The notes under the pieces: generated by a model
The model's input: the letters and a program-made list of their open reading frames with translations, nothing else
Database searches by the model: none
Told to the model about the DNA's origin: nothing
Source of the DNA: Deltaproteobacteria bacterium
Lineage (GTDB): Bacteria > Myxococcota_A > JAADFL01
Assembly: GCA_013152945.1 (NCBI GenBank)
Contig: JAADFL010000144.1
Span: 1-18,509 of the forward strand
Direction: 5' to 3'
Length of the DNA: 18,509 nt
Program-made: the position numbers and the translations under genes
Shown here: positions 7,177 to 14,917 of the stretch, in pieces
Position numbering within the stretch: the stretch's first letter is position 1
How the letters are laid out: the number at the start of each line of letters is the position of its first letter

Positions 7177-7589
7177 CTTTTGCCATACTCATCTTTCAAC
7201 TTGGAAACGAGTTGGTTCAAAAGTTGTATCTCGTCGGATGATCCGCAATTCTTAATCTCCATCACAAGCTTTGTTTTCATTTCCGTCCCACTGTCTTTGC
7301 CTTTGTTGCCCGGTCCACCAGGCTCGCTGATATCTATTATTTCCAAGGAAGCAGGGCTGGTTCGTTTGAATATGGCATCACGGTACTCGAAAATAACGTA
7401 CCCGCCATCCAGGTCTTTTTCCAGGATCTTGTAATTCAGATCCACCCTTAACAATCTTACGAATGTTCGATAGACCTCCTGCCTCGAATATGGCGTTCTT
7501 CTATCGGATTTAGCGTAGCCTATCCCGGGTAATGACAAGATTGACGAAAATGCCAGTAACGAGACTACCAAATGAATATTTTTTCTCAT
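7173..7589 (-). CDS. Small exported protein of unknown function
   Basis: The ATG at 7589 has GGGAG about 8 bases upstream; a longer frame upstream lacks such a site. The 138-residue product starts with a clean Sec signal (MRKNIHLVVSLLAFSS and following), probably cut after GIGYA near residue 27. The mature part reads as a compact alpha/beta domain: YSRQEVYRTFVRLLRVDL, then LEKDLDGGYVIFEYRD, a Gly/Lys-rich loop, TKLVMEIKNCGSS, and a C-terminal helix QLLNQLVSKLKDEYG. It has one Cys and no lipobox, so it should be soluble in the periplasm. I do not recognise a named family. It lies 54 bases downstream of the flippase-like gene on the same strand and may be co-transcribed with it. Confidence 0.75.
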   Translation of the reverse strand: MRKNIHLVVSLLAFSSILSLPGIGYAKSDRRTPYSRQEVYRTFVRLLRVDLNYKILEKDLDGGYVIFEYRDAIFKRTSPASLEIIDISEPGGPGNKGKDSGTEMKTKLVMEIKNCGSSDEIQLLNQLVSKLKDEYGKR

Positions 7590-7643
7590 CGTTTCTTCTC
7601 CCGTATGGCCATGAATACCTGTCAAGCAAGTCCAATCATTCAG

Positions 7644-8711
7644 TCATGTCACATCTGCATCAAGCATGGCTTGTGCATCTTCTGATGACTTTACTGTCTT
7701 GAGCAGGGATACCCTGCCTGTCAGAACAAACGGAAGTCCGCATCCTGCCTGGACCGCCAGGACCGTTCCCTGCATGATGAATGAAAGCGCAATGGCACTT
7801 TCTTTGTCTATGGATCCGTCGTACATCAGCAAGGCCAGGTATACCGCAACCTGGAATGCACCCACAAATCCCGGCAGATTCGGAACCATGACCGCAACTC
7901 CCAGAACAGCCATCAGGCCGTAGCCGGCAACCAGGGGAAGATGACTCGTTTCGTGCAGCGCATGAAATAAAATCCAGCCTCCCAAGCCATTGGTCGTCCA
8001 ATAGGCCAGGGTCAAAAGCAGGAAGGCACCGGCCTTTTTGTAACCATGGACCACGCGAATGCCTTCAAGAAAATTTCCCACCAGCCTTGCAAGTCTGGTT
8101 CCGAAACGCCTGCTGAACAACCCCCCGATTAACTCGGCAAGTCTCATTCCCCTCTCACCCAGAACCATCAAGGTGACGATTCCGGCCAGGCTCACTGCAA
8201 AGACCAGTAAGGCGCCTTTGCCGAACATGGCCAAATCGAGTGGAATGTTTGGATCGTCGATATTGGGGGCAAGCATGGCCAAAACGAAAAATAACAGGGT
8301 CAATACTATTCCGTCTATTGTTCTCTCCACCATTATTGTCGCCAGTACTGACGAGAATTTCACTTTTGGTTCCTGGGCCGCAAGGTACGGTCTGACAAGT
8401 TCCCCCAACCTGAAAGGCAGCAAGAATATCGACAGAAAGCCCACTGAACCAATCTGAAAAGTTCGGCGGAATTTATATGGATGCAGGGGTTGCAACATCA
8501 GGTGCCACCTGAATATCCTGATAAGGTGGTAACCCAGCACGGTCGAAGCATAAAGCGGAAGATATCCATAATTCGCATGCTCGAGGGCCTTTAGTAATCT
8601 GCCGTAGTCCAAGTCATGGAATATGTACCACAGGAACAACCCGCCCAGTCCCATGCCAACAGCCAGGTTCAATAACTTTGATAAGCCTTTCAAACTAGCC
8701 ACCCGGCTCAT
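7644..8711 (-). CDS. Flippase-like membrane protein (LPG-synthase TM / UPF0104 family)
   Basis: The 355-residue product is a polytopic inner-membrane protein with about eight hydrophobic segments (near 12-31, 48-66, 84-103, 133-150, 165-187 and three more in the C-terminal half). Family-typical sequences include IRIFRWHLML (64-73), LLPFRLGELVRPYL (97-110), VERTIDG (128-134) and NLPGFVGAFQ in the second half. The family includes the membrane domain of lysyl-phosphatidylglycerol synthases and YbhN/AglD-like proteins, and is thought to move or modify lipid-linked molecules. No lysyl-transferase domain is attached. The ATG lies within the last codons of the PHP phosphatase gene (17-base overlap), implying translational coupling; a GTG at 8702 is an alternative start. 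Confidence 0.85.
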   Translation of the reverse strand: MSRVASLKGLSKLLNLAVGMGLGGLFLWYIFHDLDYGRLLKALEHANYGYLPLYASTVLGYHLIRIFRWHLMLQPLHPYKFRRTFQIGSVGFLSIFLLPFRLGELVRPYLAAQEPKVKFSSVLATIMVERTIDGIVLTLLFFVLAMLAPNIDDPNIPLDLAMFGKGALLVFAVSLAGIVTLMVLGERGMRLAELIGGLFSRRFGTRLARLVGNFLEGIRVVHGYKKAGAFLLLTLAYWTTNGLGGWILFHALHETSHLPLVAGYGLMAVLGVAVMVPNLPGFVGAFQVAVYLALLMYDGSIDKESAIALSFIMQGTVLAVQAGCGLPFVLTGRVSLLKTVKSSEDAQAMLDADVT

Positions 8712-9429
8712 TCAGCAATCTCATGGGGCCCTTTTGGAGCAACTCCGTCACTGCATCCGATCCCCACCTTGATTCAATCTCTGAAATAGCCTTGGCCGCC
8801 GTGATCACCACGTCCTGGACACTATGCGCATCCGTTGCCGCAGCATCGGCAAGTTGGTTGTCGATTATCCACCTTGCGGTCTTCTTTGCAGCACGACCAT
8901 AACCACCAACCAGGCTTCCCAGGTTTACCACCAACCTAACACCTTTGGACTTCAGTTCATCAATCAGCTTGTGATTCGAAACCAATTCCCGGTTTCTTTC
9001 AGGATGTACCAAAACCGGCACGAACCCCTTCAGCCCGGCCCGGAAAAGAAAATCGGTAAGCTGCACAGGTACCGCACCGAAAGGCAATTCGAACAGGAAG
9101 GCCTTTGTGTTCTTTGAAATGGTTACAAAATCACCCTCCATCGAATCGTCCATGAGGAGCCGATCGAAATGACATTCCCTTGCAGCGGAAAGTTTCAATG
9201 AAACACCTTCCAGGTTACGGACTGCTTCCACCAGCAAGGCAAGGGCGGCCTCCACCTCCTCGCTCGATGCATCATATAACCCGGCAATCCTGTGGGGTGT
9301 GGCGATTATACGGGAATAACCCATTTGCCCAAGGGCGCCGGCCATGGCAAGGCTCTCATCCAAGGTGCCGGCGCCGTCGTCCAGGCCGGGAAGAATATGA
9401 ACATGCAAATCTACAAAACCGCGGTTCAA
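8695..9429 (-). CDS. PHP-family phosphatase, CpsB/CapC/YwqE-like (tyrosine-protein phosphatase type)
   Basis: The 244-residue protein carries the metal-binding motifs of PHP phosphatases: VDLHVHILPGLDDG (Asp7, His9, His11), IATPH (His46), ECHFD (85-89), VHPERN (His142) and ATDAHS (Asp200, His202). This CpsB-type set removes phosphate from tyrosines, classically on the BY-kinase that controls capsule or exopolysaccharide export. The TTG at 9429 is chosen because GGAGG lies 8 bases upstream and the protein then begins as relatives do. The in-frame TTG at 9444 has poorer spacing. No BY-kinase or polysaccharide gene is in the window, so the partner is unknown. The overlap with the flippase-like gene suggests a shared envelope role, which is inference. 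Confidence 0.88.
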   Translation of the reverse strand: MNRGFVDLHVHILPGLDDGAGTLDESLAMAGALGQMGYSRIIATPHRIAGLYDASSEEVEAALALLVEAVRNLEGVSLKLSAARECHFDRLLMDDSMEGDFVTISKNTKAFLFELPFGAVPVQLTDFLFRAGLKGFVPVLVHPERNRELVSNHKLIDELKSKGVRLVVNLGSLVGGYGRAAKKTARWIIDNQLADAAATDAHSVQDVVITAAKAISEIESRWGSDAVTELLQKGPMRLLNEPGG

Positions 9430-9573
9430 ACCGTCATCCTCCAAAAAGCCCTTACCGCTTCGTTCCAGTAGGCAAGTTAACCTCCACAGCTTTAAAAAAC
9501 AAGAACTATGCTCCGGACTCTCCCCACCCAGGTTGATTTCCAGGGCACCTAAAATATGCTGTTATTTCATGAA

Positions 9574-9601
9574 GTAGGGACGGTTCGCGAACCACCCCTA
9601 C
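9574..9601. repeat. 28-base palindrome of the GTAGGG...CCCTAC type
   Basis: The centre GGTTCGCGAACC is a perfect 12-base palindrome. It is flanked by GTAGGG and CCCTAC arms, with two non-matching bases on each side between arm and centre. From memory, near-identical 28-base palindromes with this centre and these arms occur in intergenic DNA of many unrelated bacteria. It is a mobile or recurrent palindromic repeat rather than a gene-specific operator. Confidence 0.75.
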
Positions 9602-9674
9602 GAGATCCAAGCCAAACAATTTGTATTTTGTCTCCCGGACCAGGCCGGCTTTCCACCGCCCTCACCCCCTTTTT

Positions 9675-9707
9675 ATCCCCCTCTCCCGCAAAGCGGGCGA
9701 GGGGGAT
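9675..9707. repeat. REP-like hairpin, copy 2 (15-base arms, AAA loop)
   Basis: Arms 9675-9689 and 9693-9707 pair at 14 of 15 positions around the loop AAA; the only mismatch is T9684 against C9698. This is a recurring intergenic hairpin type in proteobacteria and the better-preserved relative of 6879-6905. No T-run follows on either strand. Confidence 0.7.
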
Positions 9708-9729
9708 CGTTTGGCACCGACGATTCCCC
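9701..9729. repeat. Inverted repeat overlapping REP-like copy 2
   Basis: GGGGATCGT pairs with ACGATTCCCC (one bulged base) around a loop of about 9 bases. Its left arm is also the right arm of the hairpin at 9675-9707, so the two structures are mutually exclusive. Confidence 0.4.
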
Positions 9730-9823
9730 TTCCTACTGACATTTCAATTCGGCTGCCACACTTCGTGACAAAAAACTTGAAACAAGTCCTGACCCGGTGT
9801 AGTTTCTGTGCGCGGAGGTCCTG

Positions 9824-10090
9824 GTGAAAAAAATTATATTGTTGTTCATGATGATTGTCTTGTTTTTCATGGCCTCTTCGGGCTGCGGAAAAGACCCGTG
9901 CCCTCCCTTCAGGAAAGCTGTCTGTGGAAAGTGCGGCGAAAAAAGCCCGGCATGCCGGGAATTGTTGAAATCCCTCGAAAGAGCACAAACAGAAGGCAGA
10001 GACCTGAACACCTTGTGTGATCGCGGGAAACAAGTTCTGGACAAGTTATCAGTCGATCCCTGCCAGGTTGTCTACCCTACCGGCGATTGA
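9824..10090 (+). CDS. Small Cys-rich lipoprotein
   Basis: The GTG start has GGAGG 5-6 bases upstream. The 88-residue product begins with a strong lipoprotein signal (MKKIILLFMMIVLFF) and the lipobox ASSGC, so Cys21 should be lipidated. Six more Cys follow (26, 34, 37, 44, 65, 80), enough for three disulfides, around a helical stretch RELLKSLERAQTEG. Residues 22-23 are Gly-Lys, not Asp at +2, so outer-membrane sorting is expected by the E. coli rule. I do not recognise a family. It converges with the LptD gene, with only 39 bases between the stops and no clear terminator. Confidence 0.78.
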   Translation: MKKIILLFMMIVLFFMASSGCGKDPCPPFRKAVCGKCGEKSPACRELLKSLERAQTEGRDLNTLCDRGKQVLDKLSVDPCQVVYPTGD

Positions 10091-10129
10091 ACATTTCGCC
10101 TGCTCTTACGTGGCCTGCGCCGATATCCT

Positions 10130-12484
10130 CTATCCCCCGAAACTGCCCAGCCTCGAAAGATCCAAAAGAAATTGAATCCTGGGAGCACGCTCGGACGGGT
10201 ACATCGTGGCCCTGAAACCCAGGCTCCAACAAGAACAAGGCGATGTATAGAATAATGAGGCTCCTGTAGTGAGCATTGTACCATCGGTTATCCTGTAACG
10301 CATGTTGAAACCGGTCCTAAGCCCGTGCACGATCTCGAACATGGTCGAAAGGTTGACCTCGTGGATTTTACCCGGGTTTGCCTCCCATCCACCGAACCTG
10401 TAACCAGCCCCTTTTGCAAGGTAATCGTACCAAAGAGAGCTTTGAAACCGGCCCGGCCACTTGAGGCTCATCCTGCCCAATATTTCCTGCAGTTCCAGTT
10501 CCCCGGGTGAAACACCAATGTCCAAATCCATGTTGAAGTAACCAAGGAATACCTTCAGCTCGGCCCTGGACGGGCCCATAAGCTTTCCATCGAACTCGCG
10601 TGATATATCTATTGCCTGGGTCAACTCGAGATCGAGGATTTTGTCGTACCTGGCCCCTGACCGGGATGACCCGGTAGCCCGAACAAGCCTGTTTGCAACA
10701 CCTACCAGGAGCCTGTGGAAAGGCTGAACCCTATCGTACAAGTCCAGTACCATTCCCTTGAAATCATTTCCCTTGTTCACCCTATCCAACACGCGGTACC
10801 TGTACGAAACAAATGGTCGAATAAGGTGTTTGAACCTGATATTCGAGCCGTGACCGAATACCCGATACAACGAACTTGAAACAGTGGCGCCCGAATCCAT
10901 GATGAACCTGCTCGAATAACCTCCCGGAACATCCGTATCCATGACGGTCAATACCTGGGCCGCCCGCAGGTACGGCTCAATCCCGAATGCCCCGGCTCCA
11001 GTGCTCAGGGGTGCCGCCAGCCTCGCATCCAACAACATCCTTGTATCCGAGCTGACTCTGCCCGGCATCCACAGCTTTCCCAGAACAGAGTTATCATCGA
11101 GAGGAACAACCTCTGTACCGGTCTTTTCCCATTTGACGGTTGATGGCCCAAAACGGGTGCGTTTCTCAAGCCCGGCCTCGGCCTCGAAGTAAAGGGGTAG
11201 ACCGCCGAGTCTCGAAGGCATCACTTCGAATACCAACCTTGGTAGTCTTTGGACCGTTGCATCCGACCTTGACCTTGTCGCCTCAATCATCTTTGGACCC
11301 AAGACCAAGGGGTCTGAAGAAAGTTCTCCAAAAAGCGGGCCTGATGTCTTGAGGTCCTGGAAATATGTAAACTGTATCCCGGCGAACCAATTCTCTGCAC
11401 TCCTCCCAAGCGTCAGACCGGATTCGGTAAATTCGGCTTCCCTTCGTTCCAGTGAGTCCCTGAAATACGTCGCCGTATTCCTGTCACCAAGCAGTTCGAG
11501 ATGCAGTTCAAGGTTCCAGTCGCCGAATAGTCGCTGTCGATGTTCCACTTCAACCGTGAACCTGTGAATCTTTGTCCAGTGCGGAGACTTTTCCTCATTA
11601 TCCACTGTCCAGTCATACAAGTAGGTAGCATGCCATGTACCGTAAAAATCATGCGTCAAGGCATAACGCAGTTCCACGCCTCCCCTGACACCACGACCGG
11701 TGAAAACATCCGCATCCAGTGTAAGGTCGAGGTCCCGTCTCAAAGCCATGTAAAATGACTCGCCGATTTCCCAACCGGCTTTGGGTATGTAAGCGAGCCT
11801 GGGCCAAAGCAAACCGGTCTTCCTGTCCTTCAGTGGCATGTACAAGGCAGGCAGGTAGAAAAAGGGAACATCCTTGACGTAGAACACGGGCAGGGTCATC
11901 CATGCTCCCTCTCCAATCTCACCTTCAGCCTTTACACACTCTATTCTCCAACTTGGCGTTTCGTTCCCGGGACATCTGCATGGTGTAAAAAAACCCTTCT
12001 TTACTCCGAACTCATTGCCTTCGCCCTTTGTGATCGTCCGGCCCCGCACCTCGATTTCAATACCGCCCGCAGCGTTTTTTTGACCAGTTCCTTTCTTTGC
12101 CCTCAAAGGCGGGGGCACCTTCCTCCTCATAACAACCAGCTTGGCATGCCTGACCTGCCCGGTCAGTTTTTCCAGATGAATGAATGCACTGTCACCCTCG
12201 AGTATCAGCTTGCCCTTCCACACTCGCACATGGCCTTCAGCCCTAACCGTCGAATCGTCGCGGTCCAGAACGATCTTGTCGGCGGCTAAGACAACGTCGT
12301 TGAAGGACAGGCGTACATTTCCGGTTGCAACATACAGCCTGTTGCCGGATGATGTGGAAACCATGTCGGCTTCCAACAATAAAGTCGATGAAACTTTCTT
12401 CGAAAGGTCGAACTTATCTCCGGCCCTGGATGCCTCGGGCAATAAAATTGCAAGGAGGATGAGAGAGAAGATCAGTTTCTTCAG
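10130..12484 (-). CDS. lptD: LPS-assembly protein LptD (OstA/Imp)
   Basis: This is the outer-membrane beta-barrel that, with lipoprotein LptE, inserts lipopolysaccharide into the outer leaflet. An N-terminal OstA/LptA-like beta-jellyroll (about residues 35-150, with LEADMVSTSSGNRLYVATGNV) is followed by the barrel. The family landmark FFYLPALYMPLKDRKTGLLWPRL lies at about 209-230. Cys pairs at 169/171 and 750/752 fit the interdomain disulfides known from E. coli LptD. I start the gene at CTG 12484: this gives MKKLIFSLILLAILL, a proper signal peptide cut after ASRA. The first ATG, GTG or TTG in frame (TTG at 12442) would remove that signal. Total length is then 784 residues, the usual size. 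It begins 8 bases after the stop of the AMIN-domain gene and should be co-transcribed with it. Confidence 0.9.
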   Translation of the reverse strand: MKKLIFSLILLAILLPEASRAGDKFDLSKKVSSTLLLEADMVSTSSGNRLYVATGNVRLSFNDVVLAADKIVLDRDDSTVRAEGHVRVWKGKLILEGDSAFIHLEKLTGQVRHAKLVVMRRKVPPPLRAKKGTGQKNAAGGIEIEVRGRTITKGEGNEFGVKKGFFTPCRCPGNETPSWRIECVKAEGEIGEGAWMTLPVFYVKDVPFFYLPALYMPLKDRKTGLLWPRLAYIPKAGWEIGESFYMALRRDLDLTLDADVFTGRGVRGGVELRYALTHDFYGTWHATYLYDWTVDNEEKSPHWTKIHRFTVEVEHRQRLFGDWNLELHLELLGDRNTATYFRDSLERREAEFTESGLTLGRSAENWFAGIQFTYFQDLKTSGPLFGELSSDPLVLGPKMIEATRSRSDATVQRLPRLVFEVMPSRLGGLPLYFEAEAGLEKRTRFGPSTVKWEKTGTEVVPLDDNSVLGKLWMPGRVSSDTRMLLDARLAAPLSTGAGAFGIEPYLRAAQVLTVMDTDVPGGYSSRFIMDSGATVSSSLYRVFGHGSNIRFKHLIRPFVSYRYRVLDRVNKGNDFKGMVLDLYDRVQPFHRLLVGVANRLVRATGSSRSGARYDKILDLELTQAIDISREFDGKLMGPSRAELKVFLGYFNMDLDIGVSPGELELQEILGRMSLKWPGRFQSSLWYDYLAKGAGYRFGGWEANPGKIHEVNLSTMFEIVHGLRTGFNMRYRITDGTMLTTGASLFYTSPCSCWSLGFRATMYPSERAPRIQFLLDLSRLGSFGG

Positions 12485-12492
12485 TGGAACGC

Positions 12493-13464
12493 CTATTCGG
12501 CACCGGTCACGGGCCTTGGGAAATCAATTACAACGAACTTGCCTTCCCTAAAATCACGGTACCTGGAAGATGTGCGTAATTTTATTTCAACTGCAACCCG
12601 GCCGCTCTCCTGGAATGGAGTTATCATATCCACAACGCTGTCAAAGGCGCTGGTATCCAGGAATCGTAAATTGTTCTTCTTGTCGATGTTGGTGTTCGGA
12701 AGCTCCACCACGACTGTTGTATCGTCCGGCACGGTCACCCGGTATTCCGGGTTCTCGCTCGTCCTAATGAAAACTCTGGAGTACTGTGAGAGTTGTTCGA
12801 ACCCCACCCATTCCAGGACCTTGGAGCCTTTATACGGTTCTCCTCCTTTATTCTTGCCTGTCAAGCCCGCCGCAGACAAACCTGAATACTTTCCGAAAGA
12901 CTGAGGGCCGGCGGAGGGCATGCTGTCGCTGAATACCGCGCTGCCGGGCGGATTGCCCCCTTCTTCTGTCTTGACCGGTTCATTATCCCCCGTTCCCTGC
13001 TCTTCCGGTGAAAGCCGGCCCGTGGAGGCCGAGGCTGCCAATCTTTCACCCTTCTCGTTGCTGTCCATGGGTTCAAGCCTGACCACGAGGTTATTGCCTT
13101 GAAGCTTGAACCTGTGCTTGGCATTTTTGCTCAAGGTGACAACCACCCTGCTGATGGTCCCTGCACCGGAACCATGCTGCGATGTATCCACCCTGTCCAC
13201 CAGCCCATCGCCCACTCTCATACCTTTCGCGCCTGACAACTCGGTCTCTGAAAAGTCGATAATCAACCTGTACGGATCGCTCAACTTGAACGAAGTGAAG
13301 TTCGGAATGCTCGCACTCTTGATGACTATCAACGAAAACCGGCCGTCTTTTCGGGCTTCGACCTTTTTAAGCTGGTTCATAACGGTCTGCGACCCGGCCG
13401 AACCAGGTACCATCAATGATGCAAGCAATGCACCAAGCACCATCATTCTTCCCGGATATCTCAT
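12493..13464 (-). CDS. Exported protein with two AMIN domains
   Basis: The ATG at 13464 has AGGAGG 8 bases upstream; a GTG three codons earlier overlaps that site and is rejected. The 323-residue product starts with a signal peptide (MRYPGRMMVLGALLASLMVPGSAG). An AMIN domain at about 30-132 carries IPNFTSFKLSDPYRLIIDFS. A Ser/Gly/Glu/Pro-rich linker (133-213) leads to a second AMIN domain at about 214-317 (YSRVFIRTSENPEYRVTV, then GKFVVIDFPRP). AMIN domains bind peptidoglycan or target proteins to it, as in AmiC and PilQ. There is no amidase or secretin domain, so the protein is a periplasmic adaptor rather than an enzyme. Its position directly before lptD suggests a cell-envelope role; this is inference. 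Confidence 0.82.
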   Translation of the reverse strand: MRYPGRMMVLGALLASLMVPGSAGSQTVMNQLKKVEARKDGRFSLIVIKSASIPNFTSFKLSDPYRLIIDFSETELSGAKGMRVGDGLVDRVDTSQHGSGAGTISRVVVTLSKNAKHRFKLQGNNLVVRLEPMDSNEKGERLAASASTGRLSPEEQGTGDNEPVKTEEGGNPPGSAVFSDSMPSAGPQSFGKYSGLSAAGLTGKNKGGEPYKGSKVLEWVGFEQLSQYSRVFIRTSENPEYRVTVPDDTTVVVELPNTNIDKKNNLRFLDTSAFDSVVDMITPFQESGRVAVEIKLRTSSRYRDFREGKFVVIDFPRPVTGAE

Positions 13465-13493
13465 ACCGGACACCTCCTAAACACCATTTTGAT

Positions 13494-13520
13494 ATAATAG
13501 GCTATCATAGAATGAGTCAA
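13494..13520 (-). promoter_or_regulatory. Candidate promoter for the AMIN protein-lptD pair
   Basis: On the minus strand TTGACT (13515-13520) and TATTAT (13494-13499) are separated by 15 bases, slightly short for sigma-70. The 112-base gap is strongly AT-rich and has no stable hairpin before it, so transcription from the folC operon may also read through. Confidence 0.4.
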
Positions 13521-13576
13521 TAAAACAATTTTTCTATACTTTTTTTATTTTCCTATCAAAAGGTCCTGTTATTACC

Positions 13577-14917
13577 TCATTGGAATATATAAGGATCCTC
13601 CGGTTTTTCCTGGATTATTTTCTTTATTGCACCCACCAGGAATAAGGAACCCGCAGCTACGACCAAACCATTCGGACCAGCTAATTTCCTGGCACGTTCC
13701 AGGGCTTTTGCCGTATCTTCCTCTGCAACGACCCGGTTGAAGAATTCATTGCCGTTGCCGGCCAAATCCTCCACCTTACCCGCCCTTTCACCGCCGAATG
13801 ATGTGGCGACCAGGGTGGAAAAAAACGGTGACAGTTTAGAAAGCATGGCCCTTGTATCCTTGTCACAAGATGCAGCGAACAATAGGATCCTTCTCTCCCG
13901 GTCGCCATGGTACGACAAAAAAGGAATCGTTTCGGCCAGGGCTTTTACTGCCTCCGGATTATGTGCTCCGTCAAGAATGAGGCCGGGCTCTCCCTGTATC
14001 ATCTCCAGTCTGCCCGGCCACTTCACCGATGCCATACCATCATTCACACCGGCCTCGCTGATTTCAAAGCCCCTTTCCGCCAAGACCTCCAGGCCTGCAA
14101 TCGCAAGTGCGGCGTTTTGCACCTGGTGGAGGCCGAACAGCGGCAGGCGGATCGAATCGAATCTCCATCTCGGGCCGGAATAACTTATAACGGCCGGAGC
14201 TCCATCAACCCATGGACGTATCAATTCAACATGAAAATCCCTGTCCAACAGACGAAGCGGAGCATGTACCCGGGCACACTTTTCCTCCAACACGGCCCTT
14301 TCTTCAGGTCCGCTCCAGCATGAAACGACAGGAATACCGGGCTTTATTATCCCTGCCTTCTCACCGGCGATTTCATACAGAGAGCGGCCGAGCCAAGATT
14401 CGTGATCTATGGAAAGTGATGTCAATACGGCGACCTCCGGCTCCACGATATTGGTGGCGTCAAGCCTTCCTCCCAAGCCTGTCTCCAGTACCGCGATGTC
14501 GACATTGGTATTCGAAAAATGTTTCAAGGCGCATGCAGTAACCACCTCGAAAAAAGACGGGGGGTCATCTTCGCCCTTTGTCAGACGATGAACCTCCTCG
14601 ATGAGTTTGGTCAGCATATCGGATGAAATGAATTCACCGGAAACCTGTATTCGCTCCCTTAGTGACACCAAGTGGGGAGAGGTATAAAGGCCTACCGCCA
14701 AGCCTTCCCTTGCCAAAACCGATGCAATCATCGCGGATGTAGAGCCCTTTCCATTGGTGCCTGCCACATGTACGCACCTGAACTCCTGATGGGGCAGCCC
14801 GAACAAATGCATGAGGAATCGGACCCGCTCCAAGCCGGGCTTCCTTCGCACTTCACCTAAATCTGCAAGAAACCTTGCAGCATCATTCGCACGGGTTGCG
14901 GCCTGCCTCATTGTCAT
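13577..14917 (-). CDS. folC: Dihydrofolate synthase / folylpolyglutamate synthase
   Basis: FolC adds glutamate to dihydropteroate and to folates in the cytoplasm, using ATP. The 446-residue product shows the Mur-ligase-type ATP site HVAGTNGKGST (50-60), YTSPHLVSLRERI (79-90), VLETGLGGRLDATN (143-156), SIDH (169-172), AGEKAGIIKPG (184-194) and LDGAHNPEA in the C-terminal half. Length is normal for the family. The ATG at 14917 overlaps the stop of the upstream Crp-family gene as ATGA, so the two are translationally coupled. An ATG two codons later is an alternative. Pairing a folate gene with a cAMP-receptor-type regulator is unusual but may only reflect operon packing. Confidence 0.95.
   Translation of the reverse strand: MTMRQAATRANDAARFLADLGEVRRKPGLERVRFLMHLFGLPHQEFRCVHVAGTNGKGSTSAMIASVLAREGLAVGLYTSPHLVSLRERIQVSGEFISSDMLTKLIEEVHRLTKGEDDPPSFFEVVTACALKHFSNTNVDIAVLETGLGGRLDATNIVEPEVAVLTSLSIDHESWLGRSLYEIAGEKAGIIKPGIPVVSCWSGPEERAVLEEKCARVHAPLRLLDRDFHVELIRPWVDGAPAVISYSGPRWRFDSIRLPLFGLHQVQNAALAIAGLEVLAERGFEISEAGVNDGMASVKWPGRLEMIQGEPGLILDGAHNPEAVKALAETIPFLSYHGDRERRILLFAASCDKDTRAMLSKLSPFFSTLVATSFGGERAGKVEDLAGNGNEFFNRVVAEEDTAKALERARKLAGPNGLVVAAGSLFLVGAIKKIIQEKPEDPYIFQ

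Larger units (their letters stand above)
9445..9823. other. Spacer with REP-like palindromes, no supported gene
   Basis: This gap separates divergently transcribed genes. I found no coding frame with a ribosome site and normal composition. It holds the palindromes listed separately (9574-9601, 9675-9707 and 9701-9729). TTGAAA followed 17 bases later by TAGTTT, shortly before the lipoprotein start, is a weak possible promoter. Confidence 0.55.

Noticed and set aside
9662-10044. Overlapping minus-strand frames across the hairpin and small lipoprotein
   Set aside because: They run through the REP-like hairpin and antisense to the lipoprotein gene, which has a clear lipobox and GGAGG site.
13500-13576. 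AT-rich stretch after folC as an intrinsic terminator
   Set aside because: There is a T/A-rich run but no stem longer than about 3 bp in front of it.
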